From: Psococerastis gibbosa | Taxonomy: Eukaryota > Arthropoda > Insecta > Psocodea > Psocidae | Assembly: GCA_963971405.1 (NCBI GenBank) | Contig: OZ020492.1 | Location: forward strand, 14,992,151 to 15,056,150 | DNA: 64,000 bases | Direction: 5' to 3' | In this document: positions 44,720 through 55,699 of the stretch, in pieces | Layout of the letters: every line of letters starts with the position of its first letter | Numbering within the stretch: position 1 is the stretch's first letter | Translations under genes and position numbers: made by a program | Notes under the pieces: model-generated | What the model was told of the DNA's origin: nothing | Seen by the model: the letters and a program-made list of their open reading frames with translations, nothing else | The model's database searches: none

Positions 44720-46020
44720 ATTGTGACGGACCTGTCTTCCGCTAAACGGCTAAAGGCTATTGCGCGTACTATTTGTTATTATTTTTTACATGAAAAACGG
44801 GACTATTTTCATTTAAATTTATTTTATATAGCAAATAAACCAGTTCTTCGGTTCGTAGTGAAAAACAAAATTACTAGTACAGGCTTACATTTTAATCATA
44901 AAATAAACGACCGATTTGGGCTCACGCCATCGTCAAGTGAAAGAAAATAAACAAAAGTGTGACAGCTAAAACACTCGTTGTCAAGATAAAGTAATCCATA
45001 ACATGACAAACAATCAAGAAACACTAATAACACAGGATTCAAATTTTGTTATTTAACGTTTAAAAGGCGTAAAGCTAACAATGGTTAACCCCATAAAAAG
45101 GCTACGTCGCTTAGTACAGTTATGTTTTTTGCAATAGCCTCTTTTATCTCTATGGATTCTAAATTAACAAGTAGTCTACCCTGTTACGCAATACAAGCAA
45201 AATCTTAAAATCAAATTCACAAGAGTGGTTAAAGGCGCTAAAATGTTAGGTCAGGGATGACTGAGTGTCCAGTTTTCCTACACCATGTCTGTGTTCGGTT
45301 TTTAATTCATTAAAACACCTTCATGTTTGCTCAATATACAAAGCTCCACAATCCTTGCATTTTAGTTGATAAACCCCAGATTGCCTCTCCCCAATTTAGG
45401 CTTACAATTAATATGTTGTTTACCCAACGAATTAACTGAATAAAATGACATTCTTGCTGGCTCTCTCTCTAATCAACAAGGCTAATTCAATACTGATACT
45501 GCGTAGATATGGTAATTTAACAGAAGCCTTATCAGGCTCGTGGGTCTGACCAGCTCCGTATATTGAAGAAAGTGTCTTAATTGTTTCTTAAAAATAATCC
45601 TGACCAAAGTACAATAAAGTATAATAGCCGTTTTATATGAAATATCAATGATAGTGGATAGTTTCTTGTTATAGTAAGAAATCGTCAAAAAGTCTATGAA
45701 TCACAGAATGTAAGACGGCATGTTCATGTTGGGGTGGGTGAAACTAATCCCCATGTAAAATTCTGTCCGAATAGGTAGCTTTCTAAAATAAATGTCATAA
45801 CTATGATTACCGTCATCCTCTCTTGTTATCGCTAGATCCAAAAAAAATAATTGACCGGTTTATCTCTATCTCCATAGTGAATTTTTTTTTTATGAAAGTT
45901 GTTGAAATGGTCAAAAGTTTGTCTGTCTACCTCGAAATATTAGAAAAATGCCTCAAATAAGTGAGGATATTCAATCATATATCAGGCTCGTCTTGTTTCT
46001 TGTTCCTTAGGGCAAGTCTC
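44720..46020 (-). mobile_element. Penelope-like retroelement relic (RT end and GIY-YIG endonuclease)
   Basis: Reading the minus strand with frameshifts: about 45,880-45,690 gives FLDLAITRE, FRKPTYSDRILHGD and HAVLHSVIHR, like the end of Penelope RT (LDVLV..RKPTHTN.YLH). Then LPYLRSISIE. At 45,400-45,310 QSGVYQLKCKDCGALYIEQT matches the GVY...YIG core of the GIY-YIG endonuclease. Then NHSCEFDFKILLV. Many stops: inactive. Confidence 0.65.
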
Positions 46021-46832
46021 ATATTCCAATTGTATAGCGTGTTTAGGTTTAGTAAGGTATAGGTGTTCTATGGTACCTCAGACTCACCCTCTGACCTCGG
46101 AGAAGTGGAGAACTTTCCACCCCATTATACGGCATAATTGGCGTCAGAAGTGCTCTCATAGCCTTCTTACGTCATTCCTTCATATCTTTTACACATGTTT
46201 TTTCCCCATTGGAAGGTTAATAGGTTGAAAGGTAGCGTAATTGTTGTTTTTCTTTTATTGAATGGTACTGAAAATGGCAACTTAAATGATCTCAGAAATA
46301 TCCACCCAATTATACCACATAATGATGTCAGAAATGCTCCAATAGCCCTTTAACACAGAATTTATGAATTACAGGTTTTTATTGAAAAGTTTCAGTTTTA
46401 TCTTGACAATACTACACAAAAATTTTGTTTCTTCATGATACAGTATCATAATTAAGTATTAATAATTTAACATAAACTCGGAAAATAGATTAGACTTAGA
46501 TGGCTTAGGACAAAATATGAATAGTTCTAGAAGCCTACTTGTCGTGAGAATGACGAGTTCACCAAGGCACACGCATTCAGTAGAGTCAACAGGAGAGGAT
46601 GCAGGACCTAAAATCCATTCACAACTCTCCAATATCAGGGTCACAGGATCTTGCTTTCTAATATTTTTAATGGGCCCCGAAAAACTTAATTTAAATTTTT
46701 TAGTTATTAATGACCCATAGTCTTAAAACTCGATGGTATCATAGGTCGCAGGGAAAATCTATATTTCACTGATAAAAATATTACAATGACTTACAAGGGA
46801 CAAACTATAAAATTAACGAAGATGAAGGTCAC

Positions 46833-47220
46833 ACTTGGTTCATAGCCAACGGCCTTACCATGTTGAGTCCATTAGAGCAGAGCATGTTTCAAACTGCGGC
46901 AAACTTGGTAGTGTGCACAGCGTTGGCAGGGGAACATGGTGGGACATGATAACGCGCTTAGGCAGTCTACGAGCGTGTCGAGTCCTGGTCACCTCCAATT
47001 TCATCGTGTGACTTTACATGTTCCCCAAGTGGTTCGGAATCCACTATAATCAGGAGGTCCACCCTGTCTGTCAACTCCCCTTTCCCCGAGGTGAATGAGT
47101 CTGCCCTTAGGGTGCCTCAAGTTAACAAACAGACTCACTCCCCCCCGCCAGGCTGACAGGGTTGCTTAAAGCGAAAATGCTGAAAGCAGGCGTTATAAAC
47201 AACAACAACACATGGTTCAT
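46833..47220 (+). repeat. 5S rRNA-derived SINE, full copy C with target-site duplication
   Basis: The element runs 46845-47210 with an (AAC)n tail. It is flanked by acacttggttcat on the left (46831-46843) and acacatggttcat on the right (to 47220), 13 bp with one mismatch, supporting retroposition. Confidence 0.82.
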
Positions 47221-47587
47221 CACGAGTTTTGTATGAAAAAAAGAAATTACATCGCCTGAAGAATACAAACAGAATACCATTAGGTGTATTGTATGGCAAC
47301 CAAAGAAAAATGACATGGAAACACAAGAAGAAACAAATAAGCAATAAGAAAGAAAGAAAATGGTCATTATTTTCCATATGGGCGAATTTTGGGCCTTTCG
47401 GCCCGCTCTTACAATTAACCCATTATGTTAACTTAAATAATCGTATTACACAAAAATGTAACTGAAACTACAAAACTAAACTAAAAACTAATCCTAAAAC
47501 TTAAAGCGATCATTTACACACCAAACATACTCATAAAATAATGATGACAAGCCCCCTTAAACTTCTTTAAACTTTTTTCATTTCTGA

Positions 47588-48037
47588 TTGGATCCGGTAG
47601 GGAGTTCTAAAGCCTCACCGCCTGAACCGAAAAGGAAGAAGATAAGGCCTGGGATGTATGGATTGGAAACCAGAAAGGAAAATAATACAAAAATAAGGAC
47701 ATGGTATGAACACCAGCAATACTCAGAAGGAATATCTACCCATAACACATTTCCAATTTTGACAACTGAAGAACAAGAAGGAGAATTTGATTTTAAAGAA
47801 GAACAGGAAGAAGGACACCACAAAAAAACCATATTGTACAAAGAATCACAGGCATATTCAGAAGAAACTAGGAAGAATGCATTTAGCAGAAAAACAAGGC
47901 ACAATTGTGAGCTAACCACAAAGGCAATAAGAAAAAACGAAGAAGGAACTGCAATCTCCCATGATAAACAATCCGAACCACAGCATCAATTTTGGTATAA
48001 CTTACTATCAGACCACCATTGCAAGCAATATTTTTGA
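47588..48037 (+). other. Open frame of 149 codons, unknown
   Basis: A Lys/Glu-rich frame without recognised domains, start context or splice sites. It has a charged, low-complexity character and follows a stretch (47,360-47,430) with 'catatgggcgaattttgggcctttcgg' that also occurs at 42,410 and 49,300. Probably part of a repeat rather than a host gene. Confidence 0.25.
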
Positions 48038-48240
48038 AAATCCGCAGACCACCAAAAAGTGACGTCATTTTCCAACCCTATAACGGGACTGAATATTCAA
48101 AATAGTCTACATACTTTTCAGAATAACAAAACAACTGATGTTATTATAGCCATAAATGAAACCGGGGACCCTTTCTCGGGCAGAAAAGTCTTAAACCCTA
48201 CTCCATTACCAATTTAATATAAAATGGAGACAATGGAATA

Positions 48241-48432
48241 AATAAATAAATATTGACTTTATTTGTTGTATTACTAAGCCAACCTAGCGGAGTTACACTC
48301 AACTAGAAAGACACGGGACCGCCTGCTTTAAATGCCCTCCGAAGCATGGCCAGAAAATGTAGCAAGTTTGGGACTCGAACCAACAACTTTTGGGGTGAAA
48401 GTCGGAGTCTGTACCACTACTCTATCTCCCCA
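48241..48432 (-). repeat. tRNA-Glu-derived SINE, full-length with internal loss
   Basis: Tail (AAATA)n, 'ctaagccaacctagcggagtta', then 'cactcaactag', 'cctgctttaaatgccctccgaagcatggccag' and the tRNA head. It lacks about 20 bp ('gggctataaagccctctctta') found in other copies. Confidence 0.82.
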
Positions 48433-48694
48433 TGAATTATTGAATGTAGAAGACGATACTTTTCGTTCCTCATCACATGGCCGAAGTCTGTTAGTTTCGG
48501 CTTTTTAACCGTCAGTATCCACTCACCTCAGTACCTCAGCATTAGGGACCCACATTTCAAATCATCTGATATTTGTCTCATATATATCTACTACTGTTCT
48601 AGCCCCTGCCTCAGTATCGCATCAAAATACGTATATACACCAAAAACTAACGATTATTATTTGTTCGTAATTCCTTTTATTAGAATGATGAATA

Positions 48695-48860
48695 ATAAAT
48701 AAATAAATATATAAGGACTTTTTGTTCTATTACTAAGCCAATCTAGCGGAGTTAGGGCTATAAAGCCCTCTCTTACACTCAACTAGGAGGGCCCGGGACC
48801 GCCTGCTTTACATGCCCTCCGAAGCATGGCCAAAAAATGTAGGAAGTGTAGGACTCGAGG
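48695..48860 (-). repeat. tRNA-Glu-derived SINE, head-truncated
   Basis: Tail and body are present up to 'aggactcgag', then the sequence changes, so the 5' tRNA portion is mostly missing. Confidence 0.8.
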
Positions 48861-49351
48861 ATTAGAATGTTGGAACCAACAATTCTAACGTTTCTTTTCA
48901 TCTTTCCTTTCTTTTTTAGAACAATACATACGATACAAGTAATATTTGTAATATTTATAACATTTACAATATTTTATTGTACCAGGCTGAGCGCAAGGCG
49001 ATGGCAACCATGTGGAGGAAAAGAAATGCATCAGATGTACCCTCCCACGCACGAGATACACCTCGTGGTCACGTTTGCGAAATATTTTTTTTCGAACATG
49101 TGATCAGTTAAATATAGTTTGTTAACATTATTATTATTAACTAATGCATATACCAAAGTGGGCGGGAGGCCGTGCCCACCACCCTTAAGTAGTCACATAC
49201 TCAAAATTGAAAATAAAAACATACCAACGATTACTCATTCGTGGAATCGCATTCAAGCGTCACTTCACAGACTGAATCCGTTTTTGAAGAATAACCCAAA
49301 TTCGCCCATATGGAAAATACTGATAATTTTCTTTATTTCTTTCTACCCATA

Positions 49352-49552
49352 AAATAAGGACTTTTTTGTTCTATTACTAAGCCAACCTAGCGGAGTTAGA
49401 GCTATAAAGCCCTCTCTTACACTCAACTAGGAAGGCCTAGGACCGCCTGCTTTACATGCCCTCCGAAGCATGGCCAGAAAATGTGGGAAGTGTAGGACTC
49501 GAACCAACAACCTTTCGGGTGAAAGTCAGAGTCCGTACCACTACTCTATATG
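49352..49552 (-). repeat. tRNA-Glu-derived SINE, full copy
   Basis: Complete from 'aggacttttttgttctattactaagcc' to 'gactcgaaccaacaacctttcgggtgaaagtcagagtccgtaccactactct'. The best minus-strand copy for building a consensus. Confidence 0.88.
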
Positions 49553-50869
49553 TCTTGATGGGGATGAGGGATAGTTTTAAAATCTGAAACTTCGCAGAAA
49601 TGGGAATTTTTATCGGTATTATTTTAAAAATTTGAATTTTCCCAGCTCATCGGGTGGTATAACTGCCAGTAGAAGGGCGTCTATCATACATATTTTCCGC
49701 TTTTCCCACTATAGCCCAATCAGGCATTCTCGCAATGGCTCAGAAATACATAAATTGGGAAATGTTTGGCCGTCTAGGAACAATTTTATAGGAACATTCT
49801 GAATAGGGAATGATCAAGAATGCAAATAAGCATTATTGAAGGGCCCTGCGAACGAATGATTCAATTGGATTCAAATTTCGAATCTTAAATTATGTTCGAA
49901 TTCCATTCGAGTTTTGTTACTTATCTTCGAACGGTCGAACTTTGCTCTAAGTTTTGAACAGGGCAAGCAAGGCTGAATAAAAATCTACTGATCATTCCAG
50001 CACCAAACTCATCGCCAGAAGGGGAAAATTCTGTTCTGTTGCTACTTCCGCATTGCCCATGGCGGTAGGGGTAAAATTTGGTTAGGCACAGCAGACAAAA
50101 AGAAAATTTTGAGGAGACGTCAAGTTTGCATCTGCAAATTGCGTGGTCAAGTTAGCTTGCTGGTTTGGCAAGGGGGGGGGGGGGGATGAGTGGTGGCTGT
50201 GTGTGTTTAGCCAATGGAATATAATTAACAGGCAAAATCTGCAGTAGCCTCAGATGCAGTAGCCTCATGAATGCATGTGCAATTTTGGGCGGTTGCCACC
50301 ATCGTTTGCAAGGCGATGGAAAGTAGAGTCCAATGCATCTCAGAGGCTTCTATATCTAACCTGTTTCTGCAGTCTTACTTTTGAAGCTGTATACATTTTC
50401 TTAATTTCATCCTGAAAAGCTTTAACCACGTTTTGAAGTACAGGTATTAATTTTTCTGTGCGTATTTGTCTCCTCATGATGGTGTCAAGCTTTTCCTTCA
50501 TACTCCGTTGCAAATCAGTTTTTCGTCGTCTGCTTATAAGTCTAGAGTAGTAGTATTAGCCCGAAACCGAGACGAGACGTCTCGGTCTCGTTAGTAGTTG
50601 GTCTCGGTCTCGAAAGTCTCGCTTACAAATTTGGTTCTGGATTTTTTTTGTAAAATTATGGTAGGCGTCGTAGCATTTCTAGATCTTGAGTTTGCAATGA
50701 TCTGCAGTATATTGGTATTAAGTACAAACATTATTTATTTATTTATTGCGTTGCTATTACATTATATTATATTATATAAGTTCATACGTTAGTATAAGAA
50801 AAGCTTTGTAATGTTCGATTTCGAGAGTTGAATGGATTTACAAGTTTTGAGGGATCAGGAACAACAACA

Positions 50870-51070
50870 AAAAAATGGTTTTTATACGAAATGTCTGTTT
50901 GTTGGTATGTCTGTCTGTTCTTCGATGAAATTTGGCATGTAAGTTCACAAAAAGCAAGCCTCGCAATCATTTTTTAAATTTTAGGCTAATTTTGGGATCA
51001 CCCTCCAAAAACTTTAAAAAAAAAATGGATAAAAACATATTTCTCAAAAACTATTAAATTAAAATTATGG
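50870..51070 (-). repeat. Dispersed GACAGACA repeat, partial copy
   Basis: The reverse complement has 'acttacatgccaaatttcatcgaagaacagacagacat', matching the core of the copies at 33.1 and 61.5 kb. Confidence 0.6.
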
Positions 51071-51627
51071 ATAATTCATGCCCCAATTCATTGCACACCC
51101 AGCCATTATTACTGTGTTGCATTACATTGGTCTGCCCATTCTTGACTATGCAATCGCCGCATCGATCAATTCAGTACTTTGTGATAGCAGGGCCTTAACT
51201 TGGTTACCTTTTCAACTATTGGTTACTTTTTTCTATGTAGGAAACTTTTTGGTTACTTTTTTCATATTTGGTTACTTTTAGTTACCTTTTTTGAGGGGTT
51301 TTCGATACATTTTTAATTTTTTTAACAAATAACGCGCCGGTGGTAATATTTAAAATGGTTTTGTGGGGTCTGCACTCAGCAGTTTACACACAATACAAAG
51401 GCCAAACAAGGTCACGCAACCCCCATTCATAAGAGGCAACTCAGTACCTGGCTAGGCCTCGCTCCACCTCTCTGGAACTATCCCCTCGGCTTAACTTATG
51501 GACATGGGCTGTGGATTATCCGCTACAGTGGTCAGTAAGTGTTAAGTCAGTAACTGCGCTGTAAGTCGTTCGTCACCTCGTGGTTCCCCGTGGCTTGGTT
51601 TAAAAAAATACAAAATTGCGATTATCA

Positions 51628-51728
51628 TCTAATCCAGCGGAGATAGGACTATAAAGCCCTCTCTTACAATCCACTGAGCCCGGGACCGCCTGCTATACAT
51701 GCCCTCCAAAGCATGGCCAGAAAATGCA
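51628..51728 (-). repeat. tRNA-Glu-derived SINE, body fragment
   Basis: 'atctaatccagcggagataggactataaagccctctcttaca' to 'catgccctccaaagcatggccagaaaatgcag'; no head, and it abuts the palindrome element. Confidence 0.75.
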
Positions 51729-51754
51729 GTCAGGGAGGGGCTTATTGGACTGCG

Positions 51755-52217
51755 CCCCCCCCCCCCCCCCAAGAATTCTCATTCATAAAAATAATATTGC
51801 ATTAACCTCAAAAAGGGGGGCCCGGGGGAAAAATTTGAAAATGAAAAAGTGCAAAAATGTGTGCGGTTACAGCAGGAAAGCTTGCAAAGGAATGTATATT
51901 CATATTGCTCCAAACAGGGGGATCGGGGGTCTTCCGGGTTCTGGGTTTATAATTTACTGAGGAAGACACATTCATGTTACCGAACTAGATTTATTTTATT
52001 CTCAACTTTTCATTTCGCGGGGGGGGGGGGGGGCTTATAGGGCGGCAGACCCCAGGTCCCCCTGTTTGGAGCAATATGAATATGCATTCCTTTGCAAGCT
52101 CTCCTGCTGTAAAACCACACGGTTTTGCACTTGCATTTTCAAATTTTTCCCCCGGGGGTGCCCCCCGGGCCCTCATTTTTTAGTTCAATGCAATATTATT
52201 TTTATGAATAAGAATTC
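51755..52217. repeat. Long palindromic (foldback) element with G/C runs
   Basis: Arms 51771-51936 and 52045-52217 are reverse complements over about 165 bp (for example tcataaaaataatattgcatt against aatgcaatattatttttatga; aagcttgcaaaggaatg against cattcctttgcaagct). A C16 run starts at 51755 outside the left arm and a G15 run is at 52019-52033 in the loop. A related module (ttttcaaaattttccgcgggg) follows at 52287-52345. No ORF. It is a foldback transposon or two opposed insertions. Confidence 0.85.
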
Positions 52218-53553
52218 TTTTGTTTGCTTTGTAAAATCCATACTTTACTGCTGTTAAAATGCGTAAAACCCCGCTATTTTTCACGTATATTTTCAAAATT
52301 TTCCGCGGGGGGCGAACACCGGGCCCCCCTCTTTGGGTTAAAAATGATTTATTCCGCATATCCACTGAATATTATTATAAGCCTGTGTTCGCCCCGAAGC
52401 TAAAACCTCTAGCTAATAAATTGCCTATGCTATATCATATATATATACGAGTAACACACAATAACCTCTATAGAATACACTAGATACAATTGAATTCTCA
52501 AGAAATAAATTTACACCAGATAGGATCACAGTCGCCACAGCCACTCCCGAAAAAACTTCTGGCTACGGGCTTGGGGTTTTCAATGGTTTGTCCGGCTGAA
52601 AATTTGTTGATGAACCGGACAATGCAAAAGAGAATAAAATTTATTACCAAATAAATAATTAATTAATACCGCAAAATTTAAAATGTTTTTTCCATTCTGC
52701 ATTAACGTTGCATTTTTGATTTTAGTCACTTCATTAAAAAAAACAGAAACAGAAAATTCTAATTAAACTTCGTAAAATTGATAGTAATTATTATTGGAGC
52801 TTCAGAAAAAGATTTATACTAAGTAAAATTACTTTCGGGCTCTTGTCCGGTTTTGAACTTCGCTGAATCTGACAACCCTGAAGAAGAGAGTTTAATTTTT
52901 TAGGGCGTTGGTGTGCATGGAGTTGCAAAGTTTCCCAAAATTGAAACACTGCCCTTAAATATAGAATTTTATTGCCCTACAAATTTGAGTTCGTAGATTT
53001 TATATTGCTTATTAGCGTATGAAACCCTTGACCAGGTTTTACAATGATGTAACCTGGTTACTAAAAAGTCACTTTTTTCAAAGTTTAGGTTACTATCTCA
53101 ACTATTTGCATCAATTTTACGATGGAGGCCCTGTGATAGGGAAACTCGAGGCATCCGAAAGATAACCCTAGGACAGTTGTTTAATAAGGAACTGCAAGTA
53201 TTACAGTACCTATCCTAATTGAGAAATAGGAAAACATGTACGGGTTCTTTCGCACCGGTTCTTTTAGATTTGAGGGTATCCAAATGAGGGGGATGACATG
53301 AGTTTTCGACTGCTATTGAAATGGGTTCGTCTCCGATTTTGAAAGCAGTTTATAATTATTTTAAAATAGGTCGAACCATTGAGACCTACTGTTGTAAGTA
53401 TTCATAATATTATGTACCTATACCTATAAGACTATGGTTTCTCAGTCTATTTCTGTTAAACAATGCAATGTATTGAAAAGACAAAGAGCAGGATACATAA
53501 ATAAAACAAACAAACAAAGTAGACAAAAGCTATTGTTGCCTAAACTATACACT

Positions 53554-53699
53554 ACAGTCGGCGCAAGTTAGTAAATTTCTCACTTTAAATTGGGACTTTC
53601 CTTTTCAATGCTGTACTGTAGTAAATATTTACTATTATTATGCATTGAAAACCCACGTCCCAATTTAGAGTGAAACTTTCCTTAAATTGCGTCGACTGT
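53554..53699. repeat. Palindromic MITE-like element
   Basis: Arms 53554-53612 and 53641-53699 pair (acagtcggcgcaa...cactttaaattgggac against gtcccaatttagagtg...ttgcgtcgactgt), spacer about 28 nt. No coding sequence. The ends CAGTCG...CGACTG suggest a terminal-inverted-repeat MITE. Confidence 0.82.
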
Positions 53700-53710
53700 T
53701 TATATTGTAG

Positions 53711-54222
53711 TATTAGGGGTCTTCACAGTGTTCGTGTTATCGAGTTATACCTAGTTAAGTGTGTTATATCAAGCTAAGTTAACACATCGATAACCCGATA
53801 ACCAGCTAACCAGCGTACTATCCTAAACCCACTTCCAAGTTGGTTAACGTGTTATTAACCTTGCTATAGCTCAGGTTTGACCGCCGCCATATTTGTTTTT
53901 TTCGATTGATTTGAAACACGAGTTTAAAATTTTGTAGTATTTAAATGTATTTGTGTAATCTATTATCACAAGCAATTACCGTAAATACTTAAAATTATAA
54001 TAACCAAAATGAACAAAAAATATAAACAAATGTGGCACTAGAATAGAGTTCTGCCACTTTCTTTAAAGCCGTGCCACGAACGTCTGACTACTACCACGTT
54101 GTTTACTCTGTCGATATAGCATGATAACTCACTCCCGAGGTCCACTCACGATTGTGTGTTAAGTTGAATAGCATATCTAACTCGATAACTCGATAACACG
54201 AACACTGTGAAGACCCCTATTA
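53711..54222. mobile_element. Non-autonomous TIR transposon, about 500 bp
   Basis: Terminal inverted repeats of about 33 bp: GGGGTCTTCACAGTGTTCG from 53716 and its complement ending CCCC at 54217. Both sides are flanked by TATTA (53711-53715 and 54218-54222), a possible 5-bp target duplication. The interior has many 'cgataac' phrases and no transposase. Superfamily not assigned. Confidence 0.8.
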
Positions 54223-54952
54223 TAGAGTACAGACTAAACCACTAAAATAGGCAGGCTATATTATTTTTTGATTATACACCAGGAATTTAAACACATCAAC
54301 CAACTGGCTGTGCCATCGGTTCCTGTGTTATCAAATGGTGAGACCAGCTTGAGAAAAAAGTCTCTCTGCTGGTGCAGAATTGGCCATTCGAGATAGTGTC
54401 GGGTATTCCACTTCTTGAAGCGACCCCCACTTTTGTAATATCTACATCCTGGGTCTCTCTCCTAACAGAAAGAGGGGTGGGAGAAATTTAAACGAAATGG
54501 GGACACCCACACCTACAACACGAGGCTAAGACCTTGTAAGGTGAGCGACTGGATCCTATACTACAAGGTTTCGCCTACATTGGAAAACTCCCGATTGAAC
54601 TGAGAGTGGCGAGAAATGCTACTACCTTCCTTGAATTACTCAGAGAAAGCTTTCTTCGGTGTCACTGAGTTACTAGCCCAATGACAAAGACAATGTATTT
54701 TAGTATACTTTCTTGCTGATTACTTGATTGTATAATTGAACAGACATATACAGTATATTTATTTATTTATAATTTATTTATCTTGAAAACTCATCTTGGC
54801 TGGATTTTTTTTCCATAAAGTTCTTGGAAACCTTCTACTGATGCCAGGGAAAACGAACCCGGCAAGGAGGACAGGGAGTGATCTTCTGTACCTTTATACT
54901 CTTCGTAGAGTTCTTTAAAAAAAAATTCTGTATCAGGAATGAGTTCGTTGTA

Positions 54953-55125
54953 CTTACATTGCCTGCAGCGTTAATAATCATTGGACGCATGGGCCTCATA
55001 GTCATCGAACAGTTAAAGCGGAGCCCATTATCACGGGAATGGAGCGAGGTTTCGGGAGGGGGTGCTTCTCGCATCATCAGGCCAAGTCCTGAGAAAGACT
55101 GATTGTTTTTGGTCGATTGACTCAT
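54953..55125 (-). CDS. Candidate coding exon, unknown product
   Basis: On the minus strand an ATG at 55125 opens MSQSTKNNQSFSGLGLMMRE and runs 57 codons to NAAGN, followed by a good donor (GTAAGT). The composition (Met/Arg/Pro-rich) is unlike nearby repeats, which suggests an exon, but no family is recognised and no acceptor partner was found. It lies just downstream of a retroelement fragment on the same strand, so it may belong to that. Confidence 0.25.
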
Positions 55126-55164
55126 CGCTCTTATACTCTACTATGTATTATTGAGTAAATCCCA

Positions 55165-55265
55165 TCCCCCTGAGGATTCGAACTACCGTTCTTTCGATTG
55201 AAATGCAAGCTCTCGGGCCCTCGCCCATTTAACACCATTGTCATTAACCTTTACAAATAGGAATG
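55165..55265 (-). repeat. tRNA-like SINE head
   Basis: The minus strand reads GGGCGAGGGCCCGAGAGC, TTGCATTTCAATCGAAAG, then GGTAGTTCGAATCCTC, giving an A-box-like part and a perfect B box. The acceptor stem is not complementary. It differs from the tRNA-Glu SINE family. Confidence 0.45.
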
Positions 55266-55269
55266 AGTT

Positions 55270-55682
55270 CCTTTCCCCAGCGGTTGCCTCGAAAGTACTA
55301 TGTACTTGTTTCCATGGAGGGTAGTTAGAATGCTGTCTATTGTAATAAATCTTCCGTAACCAGGTTAAGACGTCTCTAATCGATCCCATCGGACTCTTTT
55401 CGATAACATTTTCTGACTCTAACGTATCTAATGTGTTAGGTTGTACGCCCAATTGACGGATGGGTATTGGGTATTGCTTGATATATATTGGAGTGGTCCC
55501 TTCCTTGAATGGAATGCGAGCTTCCAAAGTATCCATTTTAGGCAATGGTTCACCTTCCTTTGCAAATATGTCTCTAGGTCTTTTCCTGAATCGTCAAATC
55601 TTCTTTGCAACTTTGGAATTTTTCTAAAGTGGCCGATTTTCTCATTTTTCTCTAGAAAAAATTGTAATATCCAAAGGGCCAA
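55270..55682 (-). mobile_element. Ty3/gypsy-like pol fragment, degenerate
   Basis: The minus-strand frame has EARIPFKEGTTPIYIKQYPI then LDTLESENVIEKSP, like the conserved lead-in to gypsy reverse transcriptase (I.....PI.....P.P......I..L...G.IE.S.SP). The downstream RT core is lost and the frame shifts at about 55,545. No LTRs found. Confidence 0.45.
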
Positions 55683-55699
55683 GGGTGTCCCTATACAAA

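Noticed and set aside
55165-55265. Functional tRNA gene
   Set aside because: Box-like elements without a cloverleaf; treated as a SINE head.
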